In this document: positions 27,257 through 36,956 of the stretch, piece after piece
How positions within the stretch are numbered: position 1 is the stretch's first letter
Layout of the letters: each line of letters starts with the position of its first letter
From: Thalassovita sp.
GTDB taxonomy: Bacteria; Pseudomonadota; Alphaproteobacteria; Rhodobacterales; Rhodobacteraceae
Direction of reading: 5' to 3'
Length of the DNA stretch: 64,000 nt
NCBI RefSeq assembly: GCF_963691685.1
Contig: NZ_OY829290.1
Span: forward strand, 2,418,001-2,482,000
Notes under the pieces: generated by a model
What the model was told of the DNA's origin: nothing
What the model saw: only the letters and a program-made list of their open reading frames with translations
Databases searched by the model: none
Made by a program: the position numbers and the translations under genes

Positions 27257-28894
27257 TCAAATCTGAAACCCGGGCGGCAAAAACAGCAAAACCCCCGGCG
27301 GCTGATACACCTCCAGCGCTGTTTGCAGCGCTGGATCATCGCCCCTGTAGGTGAAGGTTTCTGGCGCCGCCGCATCTGTCACCGCAGAAAAGGCCACCCA
27401 GACCCGCCAGGGTTCGGCCCCGGTTTCGGCCATGTAGCGCGCGATCCGATCGGGCGTTGCCACCGCCACAAAGCCGCGTTTCAACGGGGCTGCGGCCACC
27501 TCGGCGGTGGCTTTGTAAAACAGGTTTTGCCGGAACAGTTGTGAGATCGCGTAGAAGGCTGAATTGGCCTCACTCGTACCCACCTCGGGGGCGATGTAGA
27601 CGTCAATCTGATTGGTCGCCACATCCAGGAGGGAACTGTAGACCAGCCGCACCGCCTCATCCCGGCGATCTAGGTTGGAACTGGGTTCCAACTGGGCGGC
27701 GGCCGGGCGGCCTTGCACGCAGCGGCCGATCTTTTCTTCATCGCTGGTCAGGGTGATCCGCAGATCGTTGATCTGTTTCTGCGCCCCGCTGGGCAGCGCA
27801 ATGTCGCGCGAAATCCGCGCCTCCTCCGGGGAAATCCGTTCCGAATGCAGAATGCGGCCGTTCAGGATCACCGCCAGCAGCCAGTTGATCGTTGCATCTG
27901 AGGAGGTGACGGTGAGGTCGAAGTGAAACTGATCCGGCAATTGCTGATCCGGCATCAGCGCCTGATCATAAGTGATCTGCCAGGTGGCGCGGTTGCGAAA
28001 CTCACGTGAGGCGCTGGCGGTATCAGGCAGCAGCCGGTGGACCGGCCAGACCTCCTCGATGCCGCCGGCCAGTTTGCGTATCGCAATGTCGCGTTCCCGT
28101 ACGAACTGCGACAGCTGCAACAGTTCCTCTCCGGTGGCGCGCACATCAGTATCCAGCGCCTCGTCAGGATCCACGAAAACCGCGCTGCCGGGCATGCCGA
28201 CCACCGGCCATGGCACCTGCGGCGTGGTCGAGGAGATCTGGCCGTCTGTCTCATGCCCCCAGACGATCCGCACCGGAGAGCCAGAGACCAACAGCCGGTC
28301 CACCAGGTTGGTCACTGGTTCGTCAATCCCCACCACGATGCGCGAAGTTGGCTCAACCGTGACGACCACACCGCCGGTCCAATCAGTGGTGCATTCTGCC
28401 TTGGGATTGTTGCCAATCGCCGAGACCGAAACCGAAACCCAATTGCGCAGCTTGTCGATCGGGCGCAGCGGGATGCGCACCTTATGGGAACTGATCCCGG
28501 GGTTCAGCACGATCTGGCCGCGATCCTCACCATTGACGCCGATGCGCAGACGACCGGTGGTGCCCTCCTCCAGGGTGGCGGTGACATCCAGTTCAATCAC
28601 CGCATCGCTGTAAGGCGTGCGTGCCGGCAGGGCCAAATCAAAGGTCTGCCCATCAGCAAACCCTGCCAAAGCAATCCAGCGGCCATATTCCAGCACCGGT
28701 ATTTCAACCACACCAGCAGCCCCGGCAACCCGATCCGGCAAAGGTGCATCGCCCGTTTCAAACACCGTTTCCGTTGCCCGCTGTTCCAGACCTGCCAACC
28801 CAAGATTCTGCAACAGGCCTTCGCGGTTTTCCACCAGTAGCGCCACCAGCGCAAAACAGATCAGAGCAACAACTGTCAGGCCAATAAGTCTCAC
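27257..28894 (-). CDS. BcsB-like periplasmic polysaccharide synthase subunit
   Basis: About 545 residues: one N-terminal membrane helix (LIGLTVVALICFALVALLV) and then a large periplasmic beta-rich region. The repeated pattern of jelly-roll then linker, with LRIGVNGEDRGQIVL, VRIPLRPIDKLRNWVSVSVS, a lone Cys in KAECTTDWTG, and a second set (DLTVTSSDATINWLLAVILNG), recalls cellulose synthase subunit B. With the GT2 gene it would make a synthase pair for an exopolysaccharide. I prefer the GTG at 28894 because GGAGG lies 6 bases before it; a GTG at 28909 is the alternative. Similarity is by pattern, so confidence in function is moderate. Confidence 0.6.
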   Translation of the reverse strand: MRLIGLTVVALICFALVALLVENREGLLQNLGLAGLEQRATETVFETGDAPLPDRVAGAAGVVEIPVLEYGRWIALAGFADGQTFDLALPARTPYSDAVIELDVTATLEEGTTGRLRIGVNGEDRGQIVLNPGISSHKVRIPLRPIDKLRNWVSVSVSAIGNNPKAECTTDWTGGVVVTVEPTSRIVVGIDEPVTNLVDRLLVSGSPVRIVWGHETDGQISSTTPQVPWPVVGMPGSAVFVDPDEALDTDVRATGEELLQLSQFVRERDIAIRKLAGGIEEVWPVHRLLPDTASASREFRNRATWQITYDQALMPDQQLPDQFHFDLTVTSSDATINWLLAVILNGRILHSERISPEEARISRDIALPSGAQKQINDLRITLTSDEEKIGRCVQGRPAAAQLEPSSNLDRRDEAVRLVYSSLLDVATNQIDVYIAPEVGTSEANSAFYAISQLFRQNLFYKATAEVAAAPLKRGFVAVATPDRIARYMAETGAEPWRVWVAFSAVTDAAAPETFTYRGDDPALQTALEVYQPPGVLLFLPPGFQI

Positions 28895-28979
28895 CACGGT
28901 CCTCCGCACTTATGTGCCGCAGGCTGGGTCTGCGCTGCGCGCACTCGTGTTTCAGAGACATGGTCACACATCATTGCAT

Positions 28980-30137
<1,158 letters not shown>

Positions 30138-30161
30138 TGAAATTCCCCTTCTGGGTTCCAC

Positions 30162-30433
30162 TCAAATCTTCGTTTCAGCGCAAGGTCCTGTTTCAGTGCT
30201 TAAAATAGATGTCCTGAGGTCAGGCTTGCTCAACCGAATGACGCGACGCCTGCTGCACCGACACTATCAAGAAGGTTTTAGGTCTCAGAAATCCCAAGGC
30301 AAATTCTGCCCGGGTGCTGGCGTTGGAACGTCACTGCTTTGCATCAGCGATTTTCTATCAAATCCTTAGATCCACCGCGGTGCTAACGTCGTGAACACAC
30401 CAAACAGCTAAGTTCAAAAAGCCACCTACCGCC
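30162..30433. other. Intergenic stretch upstream of the polyamine-locus oxidase
   Basis: About 270 bp between two divergent transcription units. It must hold the promoter of the epimerase operon; no clear elements or gene are seen apart from the operator-bearing promoter that begins at 30434. Confidence 0.4.
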
Positions 30434-30472
30434 TTGCGTGCCGAAATTTGATCAAATATATTTTTGATCAAA
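30434..30472 (+). promoter_or_regulatory. Promoter with two TTTGATCAAA operators
   Basis: A candidate -35 TTGCGT (30434-30439) and -10 TATATT (30457-30462) are spaced by 17 bp. The palindrome ATTTGATCAAAT (30446-30457) lies in the spacer and reaches the -10. A second palindrome TTTGATCAAA (30463-30472) follows the -10 directly. Their centres are 16 bp apart. A dimeric repressor bound here would block polymerase. The same palindrome occurs before the binding-protein and glutamine synthetase genes of this locus. Confidence 0.65.
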
Positions 30473-30486
30473 TTCAGGAGGATTCG

Positions 30487-31767
30487 ATGCACACCCCCAG
30501 CTATTATGCCGCCACCGCCCGGGACACCGCGGGCTTTGAACACCTTATTGGTGAGGTTGATGTCGATATCGCCGTCATCGGCGGTGGCTTCAGCGGCGTA
30601 AACACGGCGCTGGAACTGGCTGAGCGTGGTCATAAGGTCGCCCTGCTGGAGGCCAAGCGCATCGGCTGGGGCGCCACCGGGCGCAATGGTGGTCAGATCA
30701 CCGGCTCCCTCTCAGGCGATCGCGCCATGCTGCGGGAATTTGCCAAAACCAATGGGACCGAGGCGCGCGATATCGTCTGGAACACCCGCTGGCGCGGCCA
30801 TGACATCATCAAATCCCGGGTGGAAAAATACGCCATTGCCTGTGACCTCAGCCACGGCCACCTGCAAACCGCCATGAAACCCGCCCATATGGCGGAACTC
30901 ACTGCTCTCTATGAAGAGGCGGATATGCGCGGCATGGGCGATGCGCTGACCCTGGTGCAAGGCGCTGATATCCCTAACTATCTGGAAACCGATATCTACT
31001 GTGGCGGTCTACTGAACCGGCGCAATATGCATGTCCATTCGCTGGACCTTTGTGTGGGTGAAGCACGTGCAGCGCAAAGCCTTGGTGCGCGGATTTTCGA
31101 AGGAGCTGAGGTGCTGCGCATCGACCACGGCGCGCGTCCCCGGGTGGTCACCGCGAACGGTGGCGTAACAGCTTCAAAGGTGGTGATCGCCGGCAACGCC
31201 TATCACCTGCTGGAACAGCCAAAGCTTTCCGGCAAGATGTTCCCGGCCTCGCTGGCCAACATGGCCACCGCACAGCTGGGGGCCGAGGTCGCGCAGCAGA
31301 TCAACCCGGAAAACCTGGCCGTTTATGACAGCCGCTTCGTGCTGGATTACTATCGTAACACCGCGGATCACCGGCTGATGTTTGGCGGCGGCACCAATTA
31401 TTCCGGCCGTGACAGCAAAGACATCGCCGCCGAGTTGCGCCCGGCGCTGGAACGCACCTTCCCCCGCCTCAAAGGGGTTGAGGTGGAGTTTCAATGGGCA
31501 GGCATCGACGGCATCGTGCTGAACCGCATCCCGCAGGTGGGCCGTTTGCGCGATAACGTCTTCTACGTGCAAGGCTACTCCGGCCACGGCATCGCGCTGA
31601 GTCACATCATGGCTGAGCTTCTGGCCGAAGCAGTTGTGGGGGAGCTGGAAGACTTCCGCGTCTGGGAAAGCGTGCGCCACTGGCGCCTGCCCTTCACCCG
31701 TCAGCTGGGCAGTCAGGCCATCGCGGTCGGCATGGCCTGGTACCGGCTGAAAGAAGCGCTGCGTTAA
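30487..31767 (+). CDS. FAD-dependent oxidoreductase, PuuB/DAO family (first of three)
   Basis: A 426-residue flavoprotein of the D-amino-acid oxidase family. The FAD motif is VIGGGFSG (residues 30-37), followed by GWGATGRNGGQITGS, typical of gamma-glutamylputrescine oxidoreductases. Late motifs are FGGGTNYSGRD and QWAGIDGIVLNRIPQVGR, then YVQGYSGHGIALSH. The start is the ATG at 30487 with AGGAGG just before it; an earlier ATG at 30448 would lie inside the promoter. It probably oxidises a gamma-glutamylated polyamine or similar amine. A cupin gene follows by 19 bp. Confidence 0.85.
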   Translation: MHTPSYYAATARDTAGFEHLIGEVDVDIAVIGGGFSGVNTALELAERGHKVALLEAKRIGWGATGRNGGQITGSLSGDRAMLREFAKTNGTEARDIVWNTRWRGHDIIKSRVEKYAIACDLSHGHLQTAMKPAHMAELTALYEEADMRGMGDALTLVQGADIPNYLETDIYCGGLLNRRNMHVHSLDLCVGEARAAQSLGARIFEGAEVLRIDHGARPRVVTANGGVTASKVVIAGNAYHLLEQPKLSGKMFPASLANMATAQLGAEVAQQINPENLAVYDSRFVLDYYRNTADHRLMFGGGTNYSGRDSKDIAAELRPALERTFPRLKGVEVEFQWAGIDGIVLNRIPQVGRLRDNVFYVQGYSGHGIALSHIMAELLAEAVVGELEDFRVWESVRHWRLPFTRQLGSQAIAVGMAWYRLKEALR

Positions 31768-31786
31768 TCTTTATGAAGGAATATTC

Positions 31787-32134
31787 ATGACCACCATCGC
31801 CATCACAAATCACACCACCCCTGAGGCTGACACCATCGCCGCGGACAAGCTGATCGCGGGCAACGCAGCCACAAAACTCTGGCATCAGTTCACCGACACC
31901 ACCGGCCAGTTTCACGTCGGCCAATGGGCCAGCGAGCCCTGCAAACTGTCGGTCAGCTATGACGAAAATGAGCTTTGCGTGATTGTTGAGCGTGTGGTGG
32001 AATTGACCGACGCAGACGGCACCACCACCCGCTACGCTGCCCCCGACGCCTTTGTGATCCCGGCCGGGTTCAAAGGCACATGGGAGTCGCTGACGCCGGT
32101 GCGCAAAATCTATGCGGCATTTGAAGAAAACTAA
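31787..32134 (+). CDS. Cupin domain protein (DUF861 type)
   Basis: A 115-residue single cupin. The barrel is seen in GQFHVGQWASEPCKLSVSY, NELCVIVERVVELTDADG and APDAFVIPAGFKGTWESLTPVRKIYAAF, matching the small DUF861/EutQ-like group. It is co-transcribed with the oxidase upstream. Such proteins often accompany amine oxidases in proteobacterial polyamine loci. The enzymatic role is unknown. A terminator follows. Confidence 0.8.
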   Translation: MTTIAITNHTTPEADTIAADKLIAGNAATKLWHQFTDTTGQFHVGQWASEPCKLSVSYDENELCVIVERVVELTDADGTTTRYAAPDAFVIPAGFKGTWESLTPVRKIYAAFEEN

Positions 32135-32148
32135 GTGCAACAGCAAAT

Positions 32149-32175
32149 GGGCGATCCAATCGGACCGCCCTTTTT
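32149..32175 (+). terminator. Terminator after the cupin gene
   Basis: Arms GGGCGATCC and GGACCGCCC (one mismatch) with loop AATC are followed by TTTTT, 15 bp past the cupin stop. Confidence 0.8.
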
Positions 32176-32190
32176 CATTATTTCAACATC

Positions 32191-33303
32191 TTAGATGCCG
32201 GACTTGATCTTCGTCCACATGCGCGTCACGACACGCTGCACCTTGGGTGGGAACGGCCGGGTGGTGTAGAGGTTCTGCATCGTTGCTGCATCCGGATAGA
32301 TCGCCGTATCGCCGCGCACATCGTCCAACAGATACTCTTGCGAGGCCTTGTTGCCATTGGCGTAATAGACGTAGTTCGACGCCGCAGCAATGTTTTCCGG
32401 ATCCATCATGAAGTTCAGGAAGGCATGCGCCCCTTTCGGGTTCGGTGCATCGGCTGGAACGGCCATCTGATCAAACCACATGACCGCCCCTTCAACAGGT
32501 GCGTGGTATTCCAACTCCACCCCATTGCCGGCCTCATCGGCGCGATCGCGGGCCTGCAGCACGTCCCCGGACCAGCCAAAGGCAACACAGATATCCCCAT
32601 TGGCCAGCGCCGAGATATATTCGGAATTGTGATACTTGCGCACATAGGGACGCACGGCGCTCAGCACCGGTTCGGCCTTTTGCAGCACCTTGGTGTCCTG
32701 GCTATCAGGATCCTCGCCCAGATAGCTCAGCGCGGCCGGGATCATCTCAGCTGGGGCATCCAGCAGATAGACCCCACAGGCCTGCAGCTTTTCCATATTG
32801 GCGGGATCAAAGATCAGCGCGAGGGAGTTCAGCGGCGCATCCTCACCCAGAACCTCACGCACTTTGGAAGCGTTTACGCCAATCCCTGTTGTGCCCCACA
32901 AGTAGTTGATCGAATAGGCGTTATCAGGGTCATAGGTGGCGGTGCGGATTTCAATTTCGTCCCACAGATATTGCGCGTTGGGCAGCTGCTGCTGATCCAG
33001 CGGCTGGAACACACCCGCGGTGATCTGACGCTGCAGGAAGTTGGCTGAGGGCACCACCACGTCATAGCCGGACCCGCCCGCCAGCAGCTTGGTTTCCAAC
33101 AGTTCATTGCTGTCAAACACATCATAGATCAGCTTATAGCCGGTCTCGGCCTCAAATTTCTCCAGCAGTTCTTCGGCGATGTAATCCGACCAGTTGAACA
33201 CGCGGACCTCTTCGGCCTGCGCCCCACCCGCCATCAAAGCCAAAGCAGCCGAGGTCAGGGCCAGGGTGTGCAGTGCAGGTCGGTGAGTGTTTGTTGTTTT
33301 CAT
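32191..33303 (-). CDS. Polyamine ABC transporter substrate-binding protein (PotF/SpuD-like)
   Basis: A 370-residue periplasmic binding protein. The signal peptide ends at AGGAQA before EEVRVFNWSDYI, whose VFNWSDYI is diagnostic for the PotD/PotF family. Further family features are DVFDSNELLETKLLAGGSGYDVVVPS, INYLWGTTGIGVN and FGWSGDVLQARDRADE. It should bind putrescine or a related amine. No permease or ATPase gene is adjacent, so it is an orphan binding protein that must use transporter parts encoded elsewhere. A TTTTGATCAAAA palindrome lies about 40 bp upstream, linking it to the catabolic genes. Confidence 0.9.
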   Translation of the reverse strand: MKTTNTHRPALHTLALTSAALALMAGGAQAEEVRVFNWSDYIAEELLEKFEAETGYKLIYDVFDSNELLETKLLAGGSGYDVVVPSANFLQRQITAGVFQPLDQQQLPNAQYLWDEIEIRTATYDPDNAYSINYLWGTTGIGVNASKVREVLGEDAPLNSLALIFDPANMEKLQACGVYLLDAPAEMIPAALSYLGEDPDSQDTKVLQKAEPVLSAVRPYVRKYHNSEYISALANGDICVAFGWSGDVLQARDRADEAGNGVELEYHAPVEGAVMWFDQMAVPADAPNPKGAHAFLNFMMDPENIAAASNYVYYANGNKASQEYLLDDVRGDTAIYPDAATMQNLYTTRPFPPKVQRVVTRMWTKIKSGI

Positions 33304-33314
33304 TGCGCCCTCCG

Positions 33315-33330
33315 GTGATCATGAGATCAC
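33315..33330. promoter_or_regulatory. Inverted repeat in the leader of the binding-protein gene
   Basis: GTGATC and GATCAC arms are separated by ATGA. The repeat sits between the TTTTGATCAAAA site and the start codon. It may be a second, weaker operator or an RNA hairpin near the ribosome-binding site. Confidence 0.35.
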
Positions 33331-33339
33331 GTTGCTTGG

Positions 33340-33351
33340 TTTTGATCAAAA
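33340..33351. promoter_or_regulatory. TTTTGATCAAAA operator in the binding-protein/GntR divergent region
   Basis: A perfect 12-bp palindrome, 37-48 bp upstream of the binding-protein ATG and about 96 bp upstream of the gntR ATG. It is identical in core to the sites at 30446, 30463 and 34152. Confidence 0.65.
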
Positions 33352-33446
33352 ATATGGACTCGCAGTGAAGCGCCCAGTAGCCTTGGATATAAATCCACCG
33401 GTCAAATCGGCCAGCCGCAGGATCCAGAAAGGCGCTCGTAGTTCAC

Positions 33447-34106
33447 ATGCCCCGCAAGTTCCAGAGCCAACCGAAGAAGCAGCCTGAACATGATGTGATC
33501 TATCAGGCGCTGAAGGATATGATCCTGTTTGGCGACTTTATTCCGGGCCAGCCGTTAACCATTATGAACCTCGCGGAAACCCTTGGCGCCAGCGCCACGC
33601 CGATCCGGGAAGCGATCCGTCGTCTGACCGCGGAGCGGGCGCTGGAAACGCAGGAAAACAGGCGCGTGGCTGTGCCCCACATGACACCCGCTCTGCTGGA
33701 GGAGTTGGATTTCCTGCGCCTGACCATTGAGCCCGAACTGGCCCGCCGCGCGGCCCCACATGTGACGGCGGAGGAGATTGACGCCCTGGAACGTCATGAT
33801 GATGAGCTGGAACATGCGATCAATATCGGTGACGTGAAACTCTACATGAAGGCGAACTACGCCTTCCACTTCACGCTTTATCAGCGTGCTGATGCCCCCA
33901 CCCTACTGAAGGTCGCCGAATCGATTTGGCTGCAGATCGGGCCTGCATTGCGGGTGGGATGTGGGCGTTTTGGCACGGCGAAACTGACGGATCAGCATGT
34001 TGAAACCACCAAAGCGCTGCGAAATGGCGAATTTGATAGAGTTTCAACCAGCATTCGCGAAGACATTATTCAAGGCATGGATTTTGTGCGCCACTCATTA
34101 AAATAG
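33447..34106 (+). CDS. GntR family transcriptional regulator (FCD domain)
   Basis: A 219-residue repressor-type regulator. The N-terminal winged helix (about 15-75) includes GQPLTIMNLAETLGASATPIR and REAIRRLTAERALE. The C-terminal FCD helical effector domain (about 85-215) has LDFLRLTIEPELARRAAPHV, the metal-ligand-like NYAFHFTLYQRA and a late His in DQHVETTKALRNG. It lies inside the polyamine locus between the binding protein and the glutamine synthetase. It is the best candidate to bind the repeated TTTGATCAAA palindromes, with a glutamylated amine or polyamine as inducer. That is inference. Confidence 0.88.
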   Translation: MPRKFQSQPKKQPEHDVIYQALKDMILFGDFIPGQPLTIMNLAETLGASATPIREAIRRLTAERALETQENRRVAVPHMTPALLEELDFLRLTIEPELARRAAPHVTAEEIDALERHDDELEHAINIGDVKLYMKANYAFHFTLYQRADAPTLLKVAESIWLQIGPALRVGCGRFGTAKLTDQHVETTKALRNGEFDRVSTSIREDIIQGMDFVRHSLK

Positions 34107-34138
34107 TCCCCTGTGCACGGGTTTTTCATGCCTTCAGA

Positions 34139-34167
34139 TTGACAGATGGAGACTTTTGATCAAAAGT
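34139..34167 (+). promoter_or_regulatory. Promoter and 16-bp palindromic operator of the glutamine synthetase-like gene
   Basis: A perfect -35 TTGACA (34139-34144) is followed by the palindrome ACTTTTGATCAAAAGT (34152-34167), which fills the -35/-10 spacer and the -10 position. The -10 itself is poor (AAAAGT at 17 bp). The arrangement separates this promoter from the upstream gntR gene and implies repression by a palindrome-binding regulator. Confidence 0.65.
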
Positions 34168-34211
34168 TCTCGCAAAGCTCACAGACGCCGATGTGGCGCG
34201 AAGGAGGACCG

Positions 34212-35591
34212 GTGCAAACCCCAAAGCCCAAAACCAACTGGCAGGCCAACCTGCCTGAGGAATTCATCGCCCATGCCAACGGGCGCCGTGTGGATGAGGT
34301 GGAATGTATCATCCCGGACCTTGCCGGCACCGCCCGTGGCAAGGCCATGCCCGCTTATAAGTTTGACCCCGACAGTGAGTTGGCGCTGCCGATCTCGCTG
34401 TTTTACCAGACGATCTCGGGCGAATACGTCGATATGGAGATCGAAAATCAGTGGATGGAGCGGGACGTTATCCTGCGACCGGATATGGACACGGTTTGCG
34501 CTGTGCCATGGTCGGATGATCTGACGGCGCAGGCGATCTGCGATATGTTCACCCGCGAAGGTGAGCCGCTGCCAATTGCGCCCCGTAATGTGCTGCGCCG
34601 GGTGATTAACCTTTATGAACAAAAGGGCTGGCGCGCTGTGGTCGCACCCGAGCTGGAGTTCTACCTGACCAAGCCCAACCGTGACCCCAATGAGCCGATT
34701 GAACCGCCGCTGGGCCGGACCGGCCGCAAGGGGGCCAGCCGTCAGGTTTATTCCATGACGGCGGTGGATGAATACGGGCCGGTGATCGATACGATCTACG
34801 ACTTTGCCGAGGCGCAAGGCCTGCGAATTGACACCGTGATCCAGGAAGGCGGCGCCGGTCAGATTGAGATCAACCTGATGCATGGCGATCCACTGAACTT
34901 GGCCGATCAGGTGTTCTATTTCAAACGCACCATCCGTGAGGCGGCGCTGAAAAACGGCGTCTTCGCGACCTTCATGGCCAAGCCAATCCGGGATGAGCCG
35001 GGCAGCGCGATGCATGTGCACCAGTCGATCGTCGATATCGAAACAGGGCAGAACATCTTCTCCAATAAAGATGGTTCTGCCTCGGATCTGTTCCGCAATT
35101 TCATCGGCGGTTCGCAACGCTACATTCAGGATGTGGTACCGCTGCTGGCGCCCTATGTGAACTCCTACCGTCGGATCACGGTGGACGGGCAAAGCGCGCC
35201 GGCAAACTTGGAATGGGCACAGGACAACCGCACCACAGGCCTGCGCGTGCCGCACTCTGGCCCAGCTGCGCGCCGGTTGGAAAACCGGGTCATCGGCATG
35301 GACTGCAACCCCTACATTGCCATCGCGGCCTCACTGGCCTGTGGCTACTTGGGCATGATCAACAAGGTTGAGCCGCGCCCCGAAGCCACAACCGAGGTTT
35401 GGGAAGCCGATGAGCCCCTGCCCCACAGCCTGGCGGTTGCCTTGCAAAACTTTGAAACGGCTGAGGAAATTCGCGACACCCTGGGTGAGGAATTCTGCCG
35501 CCTCTACCATGATATCAAACGGGCCGAGTATGAGGAATATCATCGCGAAATCTCCCCCTGGGAGCGTCAGCATCTGCTTCTGAACGCCTGA
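34212..35591 (+). CDS. Glutamine synthetase family protein, probable gamma-glutamylpolyamine synthetase (PuuA-like)
   Basis: About 459 residues, GS fold. The N-terminal beta-grasp (FIAHANGRRVDEVECIIPD) is followed by catalytic motifs WRAVVAPELEFYL, QEGGAGQIEINL, GSAMHVHQSIVD, NRTTGLRVPHSGPAARRLENR and CNPYIAIAASLACG. In this context it likely ligates glutamate to putrescine or another amine using ATP, the first step of the Puu pathway. I choose the GTG at 34212, four bases after AAGGAGG. The ATG at 34146 lies within the promoter and operator, so it is an unlikely start; an ATG at 34191 is a second alternative. Two DAO-family oxidases follow. Confidence 0.87.
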   Translation: MQTPKPKTNWQANLPEEFIAHANGRRVDEVECIIPDLAGTARGKAMPAYKFDPDSELALPISLFYQTISGEYVDMEIENQWMERDVILRPDMDTVCAVPWSDDLTAQAICDMFTREGEPLPIAPRNVLRRVINLYEQKGWRAVVAPELEFYLTKPNRDPNEPIEPPLGRTGRKGASRQVYSMTAVDEYGPVIDTIYDFAEAQGLRIDTVIQEGGAGQIEINLMHGDPLNLADQVFYFKRTIREAALKNGVFATFMAKPIRDEPGSAMHVHQSIVDIETGQNIFSNKDGSASDLFRNFIGGSQRYIQDVVPLLAPYVNSYRRITVDGQSAPANLEWAQDNRTTGLRVPHSGPAARRLENRVIGMDCNPYIAIAASLACGYLGMINKVEPRPEATTEVWEADEPLPHSLAVALQNFETAEEIRDTLGEEFCRLYHDIKRAEYEEYHREISPWERQHLLLNA

Positions 35592-35647
35592 TCGCTGCGC
35601 TACCCCCTCAGCCATAACCGCCCCTTTAAGACCAAGAAAGACCTGCC

Positions 35648-36949
35648 GTGGACCTGCTGACCGTAAACGACACACCGGGCCAATACCCCTCCTCTTACTA
35701 CGCGGCGATGGCCACGCCTTTGCCGCCGTTTTCGCCGCCTCAGGGTCAGATCGACTGTGACGTCTGCGTCATCGGCGGCGGCTTCATGGGGCTCAGCACC
35801 GCGCTCAATCTGGCTGAACGCGGTTATGATGTTGTGCTGCTGGAGGCGCAGCGCGTCGGCTTTGGCGCCTCCGGGCGCAATGGCGGACAGGTGGGCCAAG
35901 GGCAGCGGCTGGATCAGGATGAGTTGGAGGATCTGGTGGGCAAGGACCATGCCCGCGAACTCTGGACCATCGCCAATCAATCGGTTGATCTGGTGCGCAG
36001 GCGCGCGGCCTCCCCCCTGGTGGAGGCTGAGTTTGCCGATGGCATCATCCACGCCGATCACCGCAAGCGGTTTGTCCCCCACAGCAAGGCCTATGCCGAG
36101 CGGCTGAACAGCGAATACGGCTATGACAAAATCCGTTTCATTGACCGGGAAGAATGCCGCCATCTGGTGAACTCGCCCGAATACCACGGCGGCACACTGG
36201 ACATGGGCGCGGGCCACATTGACCCGTTGCAATATGCGCTGGGTCTGGCGCGGATGGCGCAGGCGGCGGGCGTGCGGATCTTTGAACAGGCCCGCGTCAC
36301 CGCCGTTAACGAAGGTGAACCGGCGACCGTGGACCTCGCCGGGGCGCAGGTGCGGGCGGGTCATGTTGTGATGGGGATGAACGGCTATCTGGGCAAGCTG
36401 AACCGCCGTGTTGCCGGACGGGTTATGCCGATCAACAACTATGTTGTGGCCACCGCCCCGATGAGCGCCGAACAGCAGGAGGACATCCTGCGCAACAACC
36501 ACGCGGTGGCCGACAGCAAGTTTGTGGTGAACTACTTCCGTTTTTCACCGGATCACCGTCTGCTGTTTGGCGGCACTGAGAGCTATCGCTACAAGTTCCC
36601 AAGCGACATTGCCGGAAAGGTGCGTAAACCGCTGGAGGAGATCTTCCCCCAGCTGAAGGGCATAGAGATCGATTACGCCTGGGGCGGCACCCTGGGGATC
36701 ACCATGAACCGCATGCCGCATTTTGAGCGGCTCTCGGGCAATATCCTATCGCTTTCGGGCTTTTCCGGTCATGGCGTGGCGATGGCCAGCCTTGCCGGTG
36801 AAATCGCGGCCGAGACAATCGCGGGACAGGCCGAACGCTTTGATATCATGGCCAAGGTGCCCGGCATGCCCTTCCCCGGTGGCCCGGCGCTGCGCAGCCC
36901 GCTGTTGATGGCGGCCATGCTGTGGTATTCGCTGCGCGACAAGCTGTGA
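35648..36949 (+). CDS. FAD-dependent oxidoreductase, PuuB/DAO family (second of three)
   Basis: A 433-residue flavoprotein with VIGGGFMG (about residues 38-45) and FGASGRNGGQVGQGQ. The late motifs are FGGTESYRYKFPSD and AWGGTLGITMNRMPHFER, then SLSGFSGHGVAMASLAGEI. It is the most PuuB-like of the three by position, directly after the glutamine synthetase. It would oxidise gamma-glutamylputrescine to the aldehyde with release of ammonia and peroxide. The start is GTG at 35648. The next gene begins 7 bp after its stop. Confidence 0.87.
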   Translation: MDLLTVNDTPGQYPSSYYAAMATPLPPFSPPQGQIDCDVCVIGGGFMGLSTALNLAERGYDVVLLEAQRVGFGASGRNGGQVGQGQRLDQDELEDLVGKDHARELWTIANQSVDLVRRRAASPLVEAEFADGIIHADHRKRFVPHSKAYAERLNSEYGYDKIRFIDREECRHLVNSPEYHGGTLDMGAGHIDPLQYALGLARMAQAAGVRIFEQARVTAVNEGEPATVDLAGAQVRAGHVVMGMNGYLGKLNRRVAGRVMPINNYVVATAPMSAEQQEDILRNNHAVADSKFVVNYFRFSPDHRLLFGGTESYRYKFPSDIAGKVRKPLEEIFPQLKGIEIDYAWGGTLGITMNRMPHFERLSGNILSLSGFSGHGVAMASLAGEIAAETIAGQAERFDIMAKVPGMPFPGGPALRSPLLMAAMLWYSLRDKL

Positions 36950-36956
36950 GGCACCG

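Noticed and set aside
34146..34211. N-terminal extension of the glutamine synthetase-like gene from the ATG at 34146.
   Set aside because: The ATG lies between a -35 element and a palindromic operator; a later GTG has the proper ribosome-binding site.
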